Source of the DNA: Marinobacter sp.
GTDB taxonomy: Bacteria; Pseudomonadota; Gammaproteobacteria; Pseudomonadales; Oleiphilaceae
Assembly (NCBI GenBank): GCA_018623515.1
Contig: JAAZVL010000012.1
Span: 1-37,836, forward strand
Length of the DNA stretch: 37,836 nt
Direction of reading: 5' to 3'
Shown: positions 1 to 7,919 of the stretch, one piece after another
Layout: each line of letters begins with the position of its first letter
Numbering within the stretch: position 1 is the first letter of the stretch
Program-made: the position numbers and the translations under genes
The notes under the pieces: model-generated
The model's database searches: none
What the model saw: only the letters and a program-made list of their open reading frames with translations
What the model was told of the DNA's origin: nothing

Positions 1-404
1 ACCACTACGTCCACGGCCTGAAAAAACACCTGGGCAACTGCCAGCGCATCGCCCACGGCCACCGCTCCCCGATCCGCATCGACCGCAACGGCCACCGGGA
101 CTACGATCTGGAACACCGCTGGGCCACACTTTGGCGCGACATCTACGTGGGTTCGGAAGAGGATGTGGTGCGTCGTTACGTGGGCCAGGACGGCGTGCGC
201 TATGTCACCTTCGAGTACGAAGCCAACCAGGGCGAATTCGCCCTCACCCTGCCCGAGGAACGGGTTTATATGCTGGATACCGACACCACTGTTGAGCTGA
301 TTGCGGCGCATATGGCGGACAAGCTGAAGGTGGAGTTCCCTGCGGACTCCATTCGGGTGAAGGCGTATGAGGGTGTCGGGAAAGGGGCGATTGCCGAGCG
401 TTGA
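1..404 (+). CDS. 6-pyruvoyl-tetrahydropterin synthase / 6-carboxytetrahydropterin synthase family protein, 3' part
   Basis: The reading frame is open from base 3 to the TGA at 402-404, so only the last 133 residues are in the window. The segment contains HYVHGLKKHLGNCQRIAHGHR, in which the closely spaced His residues resemble the metal-binding and catalytic part of PTPS/QueD folds, and it ends in VKAFEGVGKGA-like residues (VKAYEGVGKGAIAER). This matches what I recall of the long, about 280-residue, two-module QueD relatives in Pseudomonas and Marinobacter rather than the short E. coli QueD. Family members act on 7,8-dihydroneopterin triphosphate in queuosine or pterin synthesis. The exact substrate here is not known. 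A GTG at 147 could look like a start, but the frame and the similarity clearly continue upstream of it. Confidence 0.7.
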   Translation, partial: HYVHGLKKHLGNCQRIAHGHRSPIRIDRNGHRDYDLEHRWATLWRDIYVGSEEDVVRRYVGQDGVRYVTFEYEANQGEFALTLPEERVYMLDTDTTVELIAAHMADKLKVEFPADSIRVKAYEGVGKGAIAER

Positions 405-413
405 ACTGGTAAC

Positions 414-436
414 GCTTTCTTCTGACCCCATCTTCA
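414..436. repeat. Half copy of a dispersed REP-like palindrome
   Basis: Bases 421-436 (tctgaccccatcttca) are the exact reverse complement of 17461-17476. Bases 414-430 match 17482-17497 in all but one or two positions. The second site is a full palindrome, so this one appears to be a degenerate half element placed just after a stop codon. Confidence 0.5.
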
Positions 437-451
437 CTATCTGACAGACAC

Positions 452-479
452 AAAAAAACCGCCCGAAGGCGGTTTTTTT
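452..479. terminator. Bidirectional rho-independent terminator
   Basis: An 8-bp perfect stem (456-463 with 468-475) closes a CGAA loop and is flanked by an A tract on the left and a T tract on the right. Both strands therefore read as stem plus U run. It can end the rightward QueD-like gene and also the leftward tRNA-Ala/tRNA-Glu transcript. Confidence 0.88.
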
Positions 480-515
480 GCTGGCTTCCCGGTGGACTAA
501 ACCGTGAAACCAAAT

Positions 516-591
516 TGGCGTCCCCTAGGGGGTTCGAACCCCTGTTGCCGCCGTGAAAGGGCGGAGTCCTAGGCCACTAGACGAAGGGGAC
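516..591 (-). tRNA. tRNA-Glu (anticodon TTC)
   Basis: The reverse strand begins GTCCCC and ends GGGGAC-G-CCA, giving a 76-nt tRNA with an encoded CCA. The anticodon arm is CCGCC-CTTTCAC-GGCGG, so the anticodon is TTC, and the T arm carries GGTTCGAACC. It lies 7 bases after tRNA-Ala and downstream of gltX, which charges it. The two tRNAs almost certainly come from one precursor. Confidence 0.96.
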
Positions 592-598
592 TAGAAAT

Positions 599-674
599 TG
601 GTGGAGCCAGGCGGGATCGAACCGCCGACCTCAACACTGCCAGTGTTGCGCTCTCCCAGCTGAGCTATGGCCCC
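599..674 (-). tRNA. tRNA-Ala (anticodon GGC)
   Basis: The reverse strand runs from GGGGCCA to TGGCTCC-A-CCA, 76 nt with encoded CCA. The anticodon loop CTGGCAG gives GGC, and the T arm contains GTTCGATCC. It is the first gene of the tRNA-Ala/tRNA-Glu pair and is followed by tRNA-Glu and a strong terminator. Confidence 0.96.
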
Positions 675-687
675 TCAACGGCTGCGT

Positions 688-716
688 ATATTAAGGATCC
701 ACCCGGGGGGCGTCAA
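688..716 (-). promoter_or_regulatory. Sigma70-like promoter of the tRNA-Ala/tRNA-Glu operon
   Basis: On the reverse strand TTGACG (711-716) is followed by a 17-base spacer and TAATAT (688-693). The spacing and the distance of about 7 bases from the expected start to the tRNA-Ala 5' end suit a stable-RNA promoter. The sequence between the -10 and the tRNA is GC-rich, as in stringently controlled promoters; that control is an inference. Confidence 0.7.
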
Positions 717-790
717 CACTTAAAAACACTTTTTTTTCAGTTTTCTGAACCTCCCTGTCCAGATCGATTACTTCTTCGCCAAACCGGTTA

Positions 791-2272
<1,482 letters not shown>

Positions 2273-2313
2273 AAACCTTCCTGAAATGTCGGTGGCCGTT
2301 TGATAAAGCCGGC

Positions 2314-2319
2314 ATTATA
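2314..2319 (-). promoter_or_regulatory. Candidate -10 element for gltX
   Basis: The reverse strand reads an exact TATAAT about 40 bases upstream of the gltX ATG. A -35 at 17-base spacing (ATGCGA) is weak. The box sits between two GCCGG half repeats, giving a short palindrome that may be accidental. Confidence 0.5.
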
Positions 2320-2370
2320 CCGGCCCTCCGACGATTTCGCATGGCCATCCCACTTGGCGACGGGCGCAGG

Positions 2371-2391
2371 TTTGTTATATTATAACATTTC
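2371..2391. promoter_or_regulatory. Zur box upstream of znuA
   Basis: Bases 2373-2387 (tgttatattataaca) are a perfect 15-bp palindrome, and the right half continues as ATTTC. This matches the known enterobacterial Zur operator, whose core is GTTATANTATAAC. It lies 28 bases before the znuA ATG, where a bound repressor would block transcription. Zinc-dependent repression of znuA is inferred from this match. Confidence 0.85.
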
Positions 2392-2418
2392 ACCCAACAC
2401 AGCTTCAGGAAACCCAAA

Positions 2419-3357
2419 ATGTCGATCTTGTCCCGCGTGGGTCGATCCCTTGCTCCCGTCCTTCTCGGCGCCGCCATAGTCACAGCCGCGCCCGCTAACG
2501 CCGAAGTTAACGTGGTCACCTCTATCAAGCCACTGGAACTGCTGGTGCGAGCGGTAGCACCCGAGGATGTCCAGGTCACAACCCTGGTGCCGCCGGGTTC
2601 CAGCCCCCACAACTACACCCTGCGCCCGTCCCAGCGGGGTGCCCTGGAGAATGCGGATCTGGTGTTCTGGGTCGGTCCGGATATGGAAACCTTCCTCATT
2701 CGCCTGCTGTCAGCCGAAGAGTTCCAGGGGCGCACCATCGCCCTGTCCGGTGAGGAAATAGCCGAGGGCGAACACCAGGAAGAACACGGTCACGGTCACG
2801 ATCACGGCCATGGCCACGACCATGGCGAAAGCGAGGACCCGCATCTGTGGGTAGACCCGATGCTGGCGCTTGAGATGGCCCACGATATTGCAGAGGCGCT
2901 GGCCGAACAGGAAGACGCAGACCAGAATGCGATCAGGCAGAACCTGGCCGCCTTCGAGGCCTCGCTGACCGCGAGGGAAGCGTCAATTCGCGAGCAGTTG
3001 GCACCGGCGCGGGAAATCGACATTTTTGCCTACCACAGCGCCCTCGTTCGCTTCACCGAGCACTACGAGCTTGAACTGGCAGGCGTGCTTACGCTCAATC
3101 CCGAGCTTTCTCCCGGGGCGCGGCACGTGGCCGAGGTACAGGACAAACTACGTGCAGCGGCGCACCCATGCCTGCTGACCGAACCCCAGTTCAACCGCCA
3201 GTGGTGGCGTTCCATCACCGAGGGGCTCAACGTGACCTTCAGCACCTGGGATCCGCTGGCCATGGACATCCCGGCCACCGAAACCGGTTACCTGGACTTC
3301 CAGCAATCCATCGCCGACGCCATCCTCCAGTGCCTACCAGAGGATACTCAGCATTAA
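2419..3357 (+). CDS. znuA: Zinc ABC transporter, periplasmic substrate-binding protein ZnuA
   Basis: This 312-residue protein captures periplasmic zinc for high-affinity import. A Sec signal peptide ends at about APANA-EV (residue 28). Likely metal ligands are His64 in SSPHNY and His142 in DPHLWVDP. Between them residues 119-136 form the His/Asp/Glu-rich loop typical of ZnuA rather than of manganese-binding relatives. The ATG at 2419 follows a Zur box. No znuB, znuC or zur gene is adjacent, so the permease and ATPase must be encoded elsewhere. The 3' end overlaps the convergent permease gene by 24 bases. Confidence 0.93.
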   Translation: MSILSRVGRSLAPVLLGAAIVTAAPANAEVNVVTSIKPLELLVRAVAPEDVQVTTLVPPGSSPHNYTLRPSQRGALENADLVFWVGPDMETFLIRLLSAEEFQGRTIALSGEEIAEGEHQEEHGHGHDHGHGHDHGESEDPHLWVDPMLALEMAHDIAEALAEQEDADQNAIRQNLAAFEASLTAREASIREQLAPAREIDIFAYHSALVRFTEHYELELAGVLTLNPELSPGARHVAEVQDKLRAAAHPCLLTEPQFNRQWWRSITEGLNVTFSTWDPLAMDIPATETGYLDFQQSIADAILQCLPEDTQH

Positions 3358-4248
3358 CGGAATGGAGGCCATGGCCAGCAGGGTCTGACCACTGATGATG
3401 CCCGCCATCAGGGGGGCATCCCCACCCAGCTGTCGGGCCAGGATGTAAGCAGAGGTGGCGGTGGGCAAGGTTGCCAGCAACACCGCCACCTGCACCATCA
3501 GACCTTCCAGACCCAGCATCCACGCCAGGCCCGCCGCCATCAGCGGGAACGCCAGCAACTTCAGCACCGACGACACCAGAAACGGCATGGAGGCTCCGCG
3601 CAACGCGGTCAGCTGCAACCCCGCACCGACGGTCATCAGGCCCATGGGCAACGCCAGGTTGCTCAGAGGCTGAAGGATCCCCGCCAGCAGCGGATGAAAG
3701 CCGATCTGGAAATAACTCCACACCACCCCGATCACCGACCCGACGATCAGCGGATTGGTGACGATCGCCTTCAGCACCTGACCGAACCGCACCTTGTCCT
3801 GATCCGCCACCAGCGTGAACATCAGAATGCACAGCAAGTTCAACGACGGCACCATCACCGCCACGGCGATCGCCGTCAGGGACAGCCCGTCGTCGCCCAG
3901 CAACATGCCGCCGGCCGCCAGCCCCACATAGGAGTTGAACCGGATCGCGCCCTGGTACACGGAGGAGAACACCGGCCCACTCCACCGCCAGATAAGCTGC
4001 ACCAGGACCAGCACGAGCGTCATGGCCAGCAGCATGGAGCAAATCAGCAGGGCAATATCGCCATAGGCCGACGGTGGCAACCGGGCCTGACCCAACTTGA
4101 ACACCAGCATCGCCGGGAACAGCACGTAATAGGTGAAACGCTCCGCCTGGGGCCAGAAGTCGCCACCGGGAAAGTCCCAACGCCGGAACAGATGCCCGAG
4201 CATGATCAGCACGAACACCGGCACCAGGGCCTGCACCATCACTGGCAT
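3334..4248 (-). CDS. AEC family (auxin efflux carrier-type) permease
   Basis: The 304-residue product is almost entirely hydrophobic, with about ten predicted membrane segments in two halves. It begins MPVMVQALVPVFVLIMLGHLFRR, the usual AEC/PF03547 N-terminus, and has the helix-breaking stretch NLALPMGLMTVGAGL in the second half. Bacterial members export or exchange organic anions such as malate or malonate, but the substrate cannot be told from sequence. It follows selD by 30 bases with a GGAG ribosome site, so the two are probably cotranscribed, without an obvious functional link. Confidence 0.85.
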   Translation of the reverse strand: MPVMVQALVPVFVLIMLGHLFRRWDFPGGDFWPQAERFTYYVLFPAMLVFKLGQARLPPSAYGDIALLICSMLLAMTLVLVLVQLIWRWSGPVFSSVYQGAIRFNSYVGLAAGGMLLGDDGLSLTAIAVAVMVPSLNLLCILMFTLVADQDKVRFGQVLKAIVTNPLIVGSVIGVVWSYFQIGFHPLLAGILQPLSNLALPMGLMTVGAGLQLTALRGASMPFLVSSVLKLLAFPLMAAGLAWMLGLEGLMVQVAVLLATLPTATSAYILARQLGGDAPLMAGIISGQTLLAMASIPLMLSILW

Positions 4249-4278
4249 ATCAACAACTCCAATCCATGTGTTCGGTCA

Positions 4279-5316
4279 TCAGTCCTCGACCACAATCAGG
4301 CTCTCCGCCGAACCAGCTGTCTCCAACCGGCCCAGGGGCGACAGCTCAAGCCCCTGCTCCCGGGCCACCGCCTCGAACGCCGAGCAGTTCTCCCGGGCCA
4401 CACAGACCATCAGGCCACCGCTGGTTTGCGGATCACAGAACAACAGCTTGTCGGCGTCCGTCATGCCGTCGATAGCGTTGCCGAAAGCCGCGGCGTTGCG
4501 GTGAGTGCCACCGGGGATGCAGTCGGCATCGATATAGGGCTGCAGGTTCGGCAACACCGGAATGGCGCTGCGCTTCACCGTCGCCCGCAGCCCACTGCCC
4601 CGGCAGATCTCCAGCAGATGCCCGGCCAGACCGAAACCGGTTACATCGGTCATGGCATGGACACCGTCCACTTGCGCAAACGCTTCACCGGCCTTGTTCA
4701 GCGTTGCCATGTTTTTCACCGCAACCGCCAGATCCTCCGGGCTGACCTTGCCCTTCTTGGACGCGCTGGTGAGAATTCCCACCCCCAGGGGCTTGGTGAG
4801 GTACAGCAAATCCCCGGCTTTGGCCGTGTCATTACGAATGATCCGATCCACCGCCACCTGGCCGGTCACCGCCAACCCGAAGATCGGCTCGGGCGAATCG
4901 ATGCTGTGCCCTCCGGCCAGGGCAATACCTGCCTCCGCGCACACGGCCCGGCCGCCTTCGATCACCTGGGCGGCAATCTCCGGCTCCAGCTCATTCACCG
5001 GCCAGCCCAGAATGGCAATGGCCATGACCGGCTTTCCGCCCATCGCGTAAACATCACTGATGGCATTGGCGGCGGCAATCCGCCCGAAATCGAACGGATC
5101 ATCCACCACCGGCATGAAGAAATCGGTGGTACTGATGACCCCGAGGCCATTACCCACATCGGCCACGGCGGCGTCATCCCGGCTGCTGTTACCCACCAGC
5201 AGGCGCGGGTCCCTGAACTCGGGAGTGTCGGTATGAAGGATGCGATCCAGTACATCGGGAGCAATCTTGCAGCCACAGCCTGCGCCGTGGCTGAATTCGG
5301 TCAGTCGGATAGCCAA
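4279..5316 (-). CDS. selD: Selenide, water dikinase (selenophosphate synthetase)
   Basis: SelD makes selenophosphate from selenide and ATP, the selenium donor for selenocysteine and for 2-selenouridine in tRNA. The N-terminus [15 protein letters not shown] contains the essential Cys (residue 14) and Lys (17) corresponding to E. coli Cys17 and Lys20; it is a Cys form, not a Sec form. The core motifs [24 protein letters not shown] and CDPQTSGGL are all present. I favour the TTG at 5316 because AGGAAA precedes it by about 7 bases and the protein then starts like other SelD proteins. The ATG at 5340 would add a basic MRKNRKRN extension with no clear ribosome site. No selU/mnmH, selA or selB is visible in the window. 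Confidence 0.94.
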   Translation of the reverse strand: MAIRLTEFSHGAGCGCKIAPDVLDRILHTDTPEFRDPRLLVGNSSRDDAAVADVGNGLGVISTTDFFMPVVDDPFDFGRIAAANAISDVYAMGGKPVMAIAILGWPVNELEPEIAAQVIEGGRAVCAEAGIALAGGHSIDSPEPIFGLAVTGQVAVDRIIRNDTAKAGDLLYLTKPLGVGILTSASKKGKVSPEDLAVAVKNMATLNKAGEAFAQVDGVHAMTDVTGFGLAGHLLEICRGSGLRATVKRSAIPVLPNLQPYIDADCIPGGTHRNAAAFGNAIDGMTDADKLLFCDPQTSGGLMVCVARENCSAFEAVAREQGLELSPLGRLETAGSAESLIVVED

Positions 5317-5390
5317 ATTACGTTTCCTGTTTTTTCGCATGTAAATGAACGTTTTCGGAAAATACGCGCAAGTCTACCCGCCGGCCCGGT

Positions 5391-5591
5391 TTGCATCCAT
5401 TAGCCACCAGTCTCGGTGAAGTGGAGGGCCTCGTCAGCCAACCCTGCGCCACCAGCCACCATGGCTTGACCCTGGAGGAACGACTCAAGCGGGACATTAC
5501 CGACGGTATGCGGCGGCTGCCCATCGGGCTGGAAAACAGCAAGGACCTGATCGCAGACCTCAACCAGGCCCTGACCAAGGCCTTCGGCTAA
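5391..5591 (+). pseudogene. C-terminal remnant of a Cys/Met-metabolism PLP-dependent enzyme
   Basis: About 63 codons read ATSLGEVEGLVSQPCATSHHGL, then ERLKRDITDGMRRLPIGLEN and DLIADLNQAL. This aligns by eye with the C-terminal end of cystathionine gamma-synthase, gamma-lyase and O-acylhomoserine sulfhydrylase, whose pattern is SLGGVESL...THAG...ISDGLLRLSVGLED.DLIADL. The PLP-binding lysine and more than 300 upstream residues are absent, and no similarity continues upstream of about 5394. The usual R-[LI]-S-x-G substrate-binding stretch has become RRLPIG. No start codon with a ribosome site precedes it. It is best read as the tail of a deleted gene, ending 2 bases before the convergent SDR stop. 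Confidence 0.65.
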
Positions 5592-5593
5592 AG

Positions 5594-6247
5594 TCAGCGG
5601 CTGACCAGATAATCCGCCAGCCGGCGGGTCAGGAATCCGGGCAGCAGCTTGTTGGTGAACCACAGGCTGCGGGCCCGCTTGCCGGGAATGATCAGGAACC
5701 GGCGCTGATCGATGCCCCGGCGAATCTGCTCGACGGCATACTCCACCGGCAACGTACCGGCCATCAGCTTCAGGGACTCGGTCTGTTTCGGCCGACTCTT
5801 GCGCTCCTCCACCACCAAGGGCGTCTCCACCTCCGGCGGACAGACCACAGACACATCGATACCCTTGGGCGCCAGCTCGATGCGCAACACTTCCGCCAGG
5901 CCAACCACACCGTATTTCGAGGCACTGTACGCCGAATACCCATAACAGCCGACCAGCCCGGCCATGGAGGCCACGAACACCAATTGGGCACCCGCCTTCA
6001 GATGCGGCAGCACCCCGGTCGCCACGTGCCGGGAGCCAAGCAGGTTGATGTTGATCAGCCGGGTACAGGCTTCATCGTCGATCTCGTCAAAAGGTGCAGC
6101 AATGCAGATACCGGCGCAGTGTATGACCACATCCGGTCCCTGCACCGCCGCAGCCTCGGAGAACACCGCCCGGACCGCGGCGGGGTCACTGACGTCCAGG
6201 GCAAAGGCGCGAACTGGTCGAACAGCCAATCGCTGCTCAAAGTCCAA
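5594..6247 (-). pseudogene. 5'-truncated short-chain dehydrogenase/reductase
   Basis: The 217 residues match the later part of a classical SDR. They include the D of strand 4 (FALDVSD), the NAG-type motif as VIHCAGI, the catalytic serine in VASMAGLVG, the YxxxK pair in YSAYSASKYG, and the PPEVETP segment. The roughly 50 N-terminal residues with the TGxxxGIG NAD(P)-binding loop are missing. The only available start is a TTG at 6247 inside the last codons of the upstream methyltransferase-HNH gene. A Rossmann enzyme without its first strand and glycine loop should be inactive, so I call it a pseudogene cut at the edge of the accessory operon. The C-terminus resembles SDRs of lipid or steroid type but the substrate is unknown. 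Confidence 0.72.
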
Positions 6248-7919
6248 GCCATTCTGCCAGCTGAAGGTTTGTCTTCAATCTTAAACGCTGCTGCAGCATG
6301 CCCTCGAATACACCGTCCGGAGTATGATTCTCACCGAGCAACGGCAGTGCCGCTTCCGCCTCCGAGTAGAACTGCTGCTCACGTTCCGTTCCGATGATGG
6401 CATGCTCCCACCACTCGATCACCCGCGGCCGGGCCTGTTTCAACAGCGAATCTGCCGGGAGCCTTTCGGACTTCGCGGCATTGGCGGTGTGGGAAGCAGG
6501 CAGCAGATTCCAAAGATCGTTATTGTTCCACCGGGACCAGGGAAAACAGTGGTCGATATCGTAGCGAACCCGTGACAAGTTTCTGGCTGTCCACACACAC
6601 TCCACTGAACCGGTAGACAGCTGTTGCTCCACCAGCTTGCGCACCACCGAGGTATCACGCCGCCCTTCTACCCACTGAAGCGCCTTGTGGTAAACCTCCG
6701 ACGAATAGCGAGCCTCCCAGCTGCCCATCAGGTTGATCCACTCATTCACAATGGCTGGCTCCACCCAGCAGGCGTAACGGCTGAAGGTATCCCAGAGCAT
6801 GGCAGGCACCCGGAAGCGCCCGAACCGCGCCAGGGTTTCCCTATCCAGCCGCACCGGCTCGTTACGAATGGTCAGTCGGTTTGCGCCACCCTCGAAAATC
6901 TGGCGATTCGTGCCCGGCCAGGTGGTGAAATGCGCCGGGTTCTTGAGAATGTTTGACGCCGCCAACCTGATAGCCCGCATGACCACCGGCGCAACCTCCG
7001 CCGACAGCGAAAGCCCTACACGGAAATCCAGCGGCGACAGCTTGCCCAGCTCGTAGAAGTCGTCCCCCGCAAAACCAAGCCCACGGGTACCCGGAGCCTG
7101 CCGTAAATGGTGTTTCAGCACCAATGGGTGATACAGCATGATCCAGAACAGACCGACTGCTCCCAGCGGGAGTTCCACCCAGTCATCCGACCGGTTCAGC
7201 ACCAGCCCCGGCGCGCTGTCGGCCATACGCACCAACGTTCGCAGCAGCCCAAGCTTGTAGGTGGAGGATTTGTTGTCATTGATGATGATATGCCGCAACG
7301 TGGGCAGCGCCCCGGTGCCATCGTCCGGCAAACGGTACGCGGCGGTTTCCCACCGCACATCCGCCCGTTTGAGTTCATCGGCACGGTGTGTATCCGGTAA
7401 CGGCACCGGCATAACCGCACGATGGCGGGCAAAACCGTCCAGCTCAGCTTTGGTGACCTCGTAGAACTTCCGCTCTCCATCCCCCGGCCCGTGGCGCAGA
7501 GTGATCACCAACATACCGGAGGGCGCCAAGAGCTCCGTCAGAATCCGGAACGCCCGCTCGCGGGAAGTGGGCGGAAGGTGCATCCAGACCGCAGACACCA
7601 ACACCAGATCAAACCGGTAACTGAGCTTGCGGATCTCGCTCAGGTCCGGCAGGGAATCATCCACCCACTGGATACTCCGGTGCGCTGTCGCCGCCTCCCC
7701 CAGGCGGCGCAGTTCCGTAGCCGGCTCCACCGCCACCACATCCCATCCACGCTCCGCCAGAGCCAGGGCATCGCGGCCACTACCGGCACCGACGTCCAGG
7801 GCAAGACCGGATTTCTTGTCCAGCAGGGGAAACCAGTCACCGTGGACCTGTTCGAAGGTCAGAGACTGGTATTGGGTGAAGAATTTCTGGGCGTTTTTGT
7901 TGTAAGGGGCGTAAGTCAT
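6237..7919 (-). CDS. SAM-dependent methyltransferase fused to an HNH endonuclease (putative defence protein)
   Basis: The protein has 560 residues from the ATG at 7919. Residues 1-170 form a class I methyltransferase: motif I is LDVGAGSGRD (41-50), followed by VVAVEPA and the motif IV/V region DLVLVSAVWMHL. Residues about 205-430 are a conserved-looking middle part that I cannot assign, starting near HIIINDNKSSTYKLGLLR. Residues 454-487 are an HNH nuclease: YDIDHCFPWSRWNNNDLWNL, then N and KSERLP. The start overlaps the TGA of the helicase gene as ATGA, so translation is coupled. Joining a modification and a cleavage domain in one chain, beside a PLD-helicase, suggests nucleic-acid restriction or quality control. 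Target and modified base are unknown. The upstream GTG or other starts (to 7949) would lie deep in the helicase gene and are less likely. Confidence 0.8.
   Translation of the reverse strand: MTYAPYNKNAQKFFTQYQSLTFEQVHGDWFPLLDKKSGLALDVGAGSGRDALALAERGWDVVAVEPATELRRLGEAATAHRSIQWVDDSLPDLSEIRKLSYRFDLVLVSAVWMHLPPTSRERAFRILTELLAPSGMLVITLRHGPGDGERKFYEVTKAELDGFARHRAVMPVPLPDTHRADELKRADVRWETAAYRLPDDGTGALPTLRHIIINDNKSSTYKLGLLRTLVRMADSAPGLVLNRSDDWVELPLGAVGLFWIMLYHPLVLKHHLRQAPGTRGLGFAGDDFYELGKLSPLDFRVGLSLSAEVAPVVMRAIRLAASNILKNPAHFTTWPGTNRQIFEGGANRLTIRNEPVRLDRETLARFGRFRVPAMLWDTFSRYACWVEPAIVNEWINLMGSWEARYSSEVYHKALQWVEGRRDTSVVRKLVEQQLSTGSVECVWTARNLSRVRYDIDHCFPWSRWNNNDLWNLLPASHTANAAKSERLPADSLLKQARPRVIEWWEHAIIGTEREQQFYSEAEAALPLLGENHTPDGVFEGMLQQRLRLKTNLQLAEWLGL

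Noticed and set aside
756-790. Separate terminator after gltX
   Set aside because: The only stem (TTCAG/CTGAA) is weak and followed by A rather than T in the transcript direction.
2786-2826. Short tandem-like repeat in znuA (cacggtcacg-type units)
   Set aside because: It encodes the His/Asp-rich zinc loop expected in ZnuA, so it is explained by protein function.
3694-5403. 569-codon rightward open frame
   Set aside because: It lies antisense to the AEC permease and selD, is rich in His/Arg/Gln with no recognisable domain, and arises from the codon bias of the real genes.
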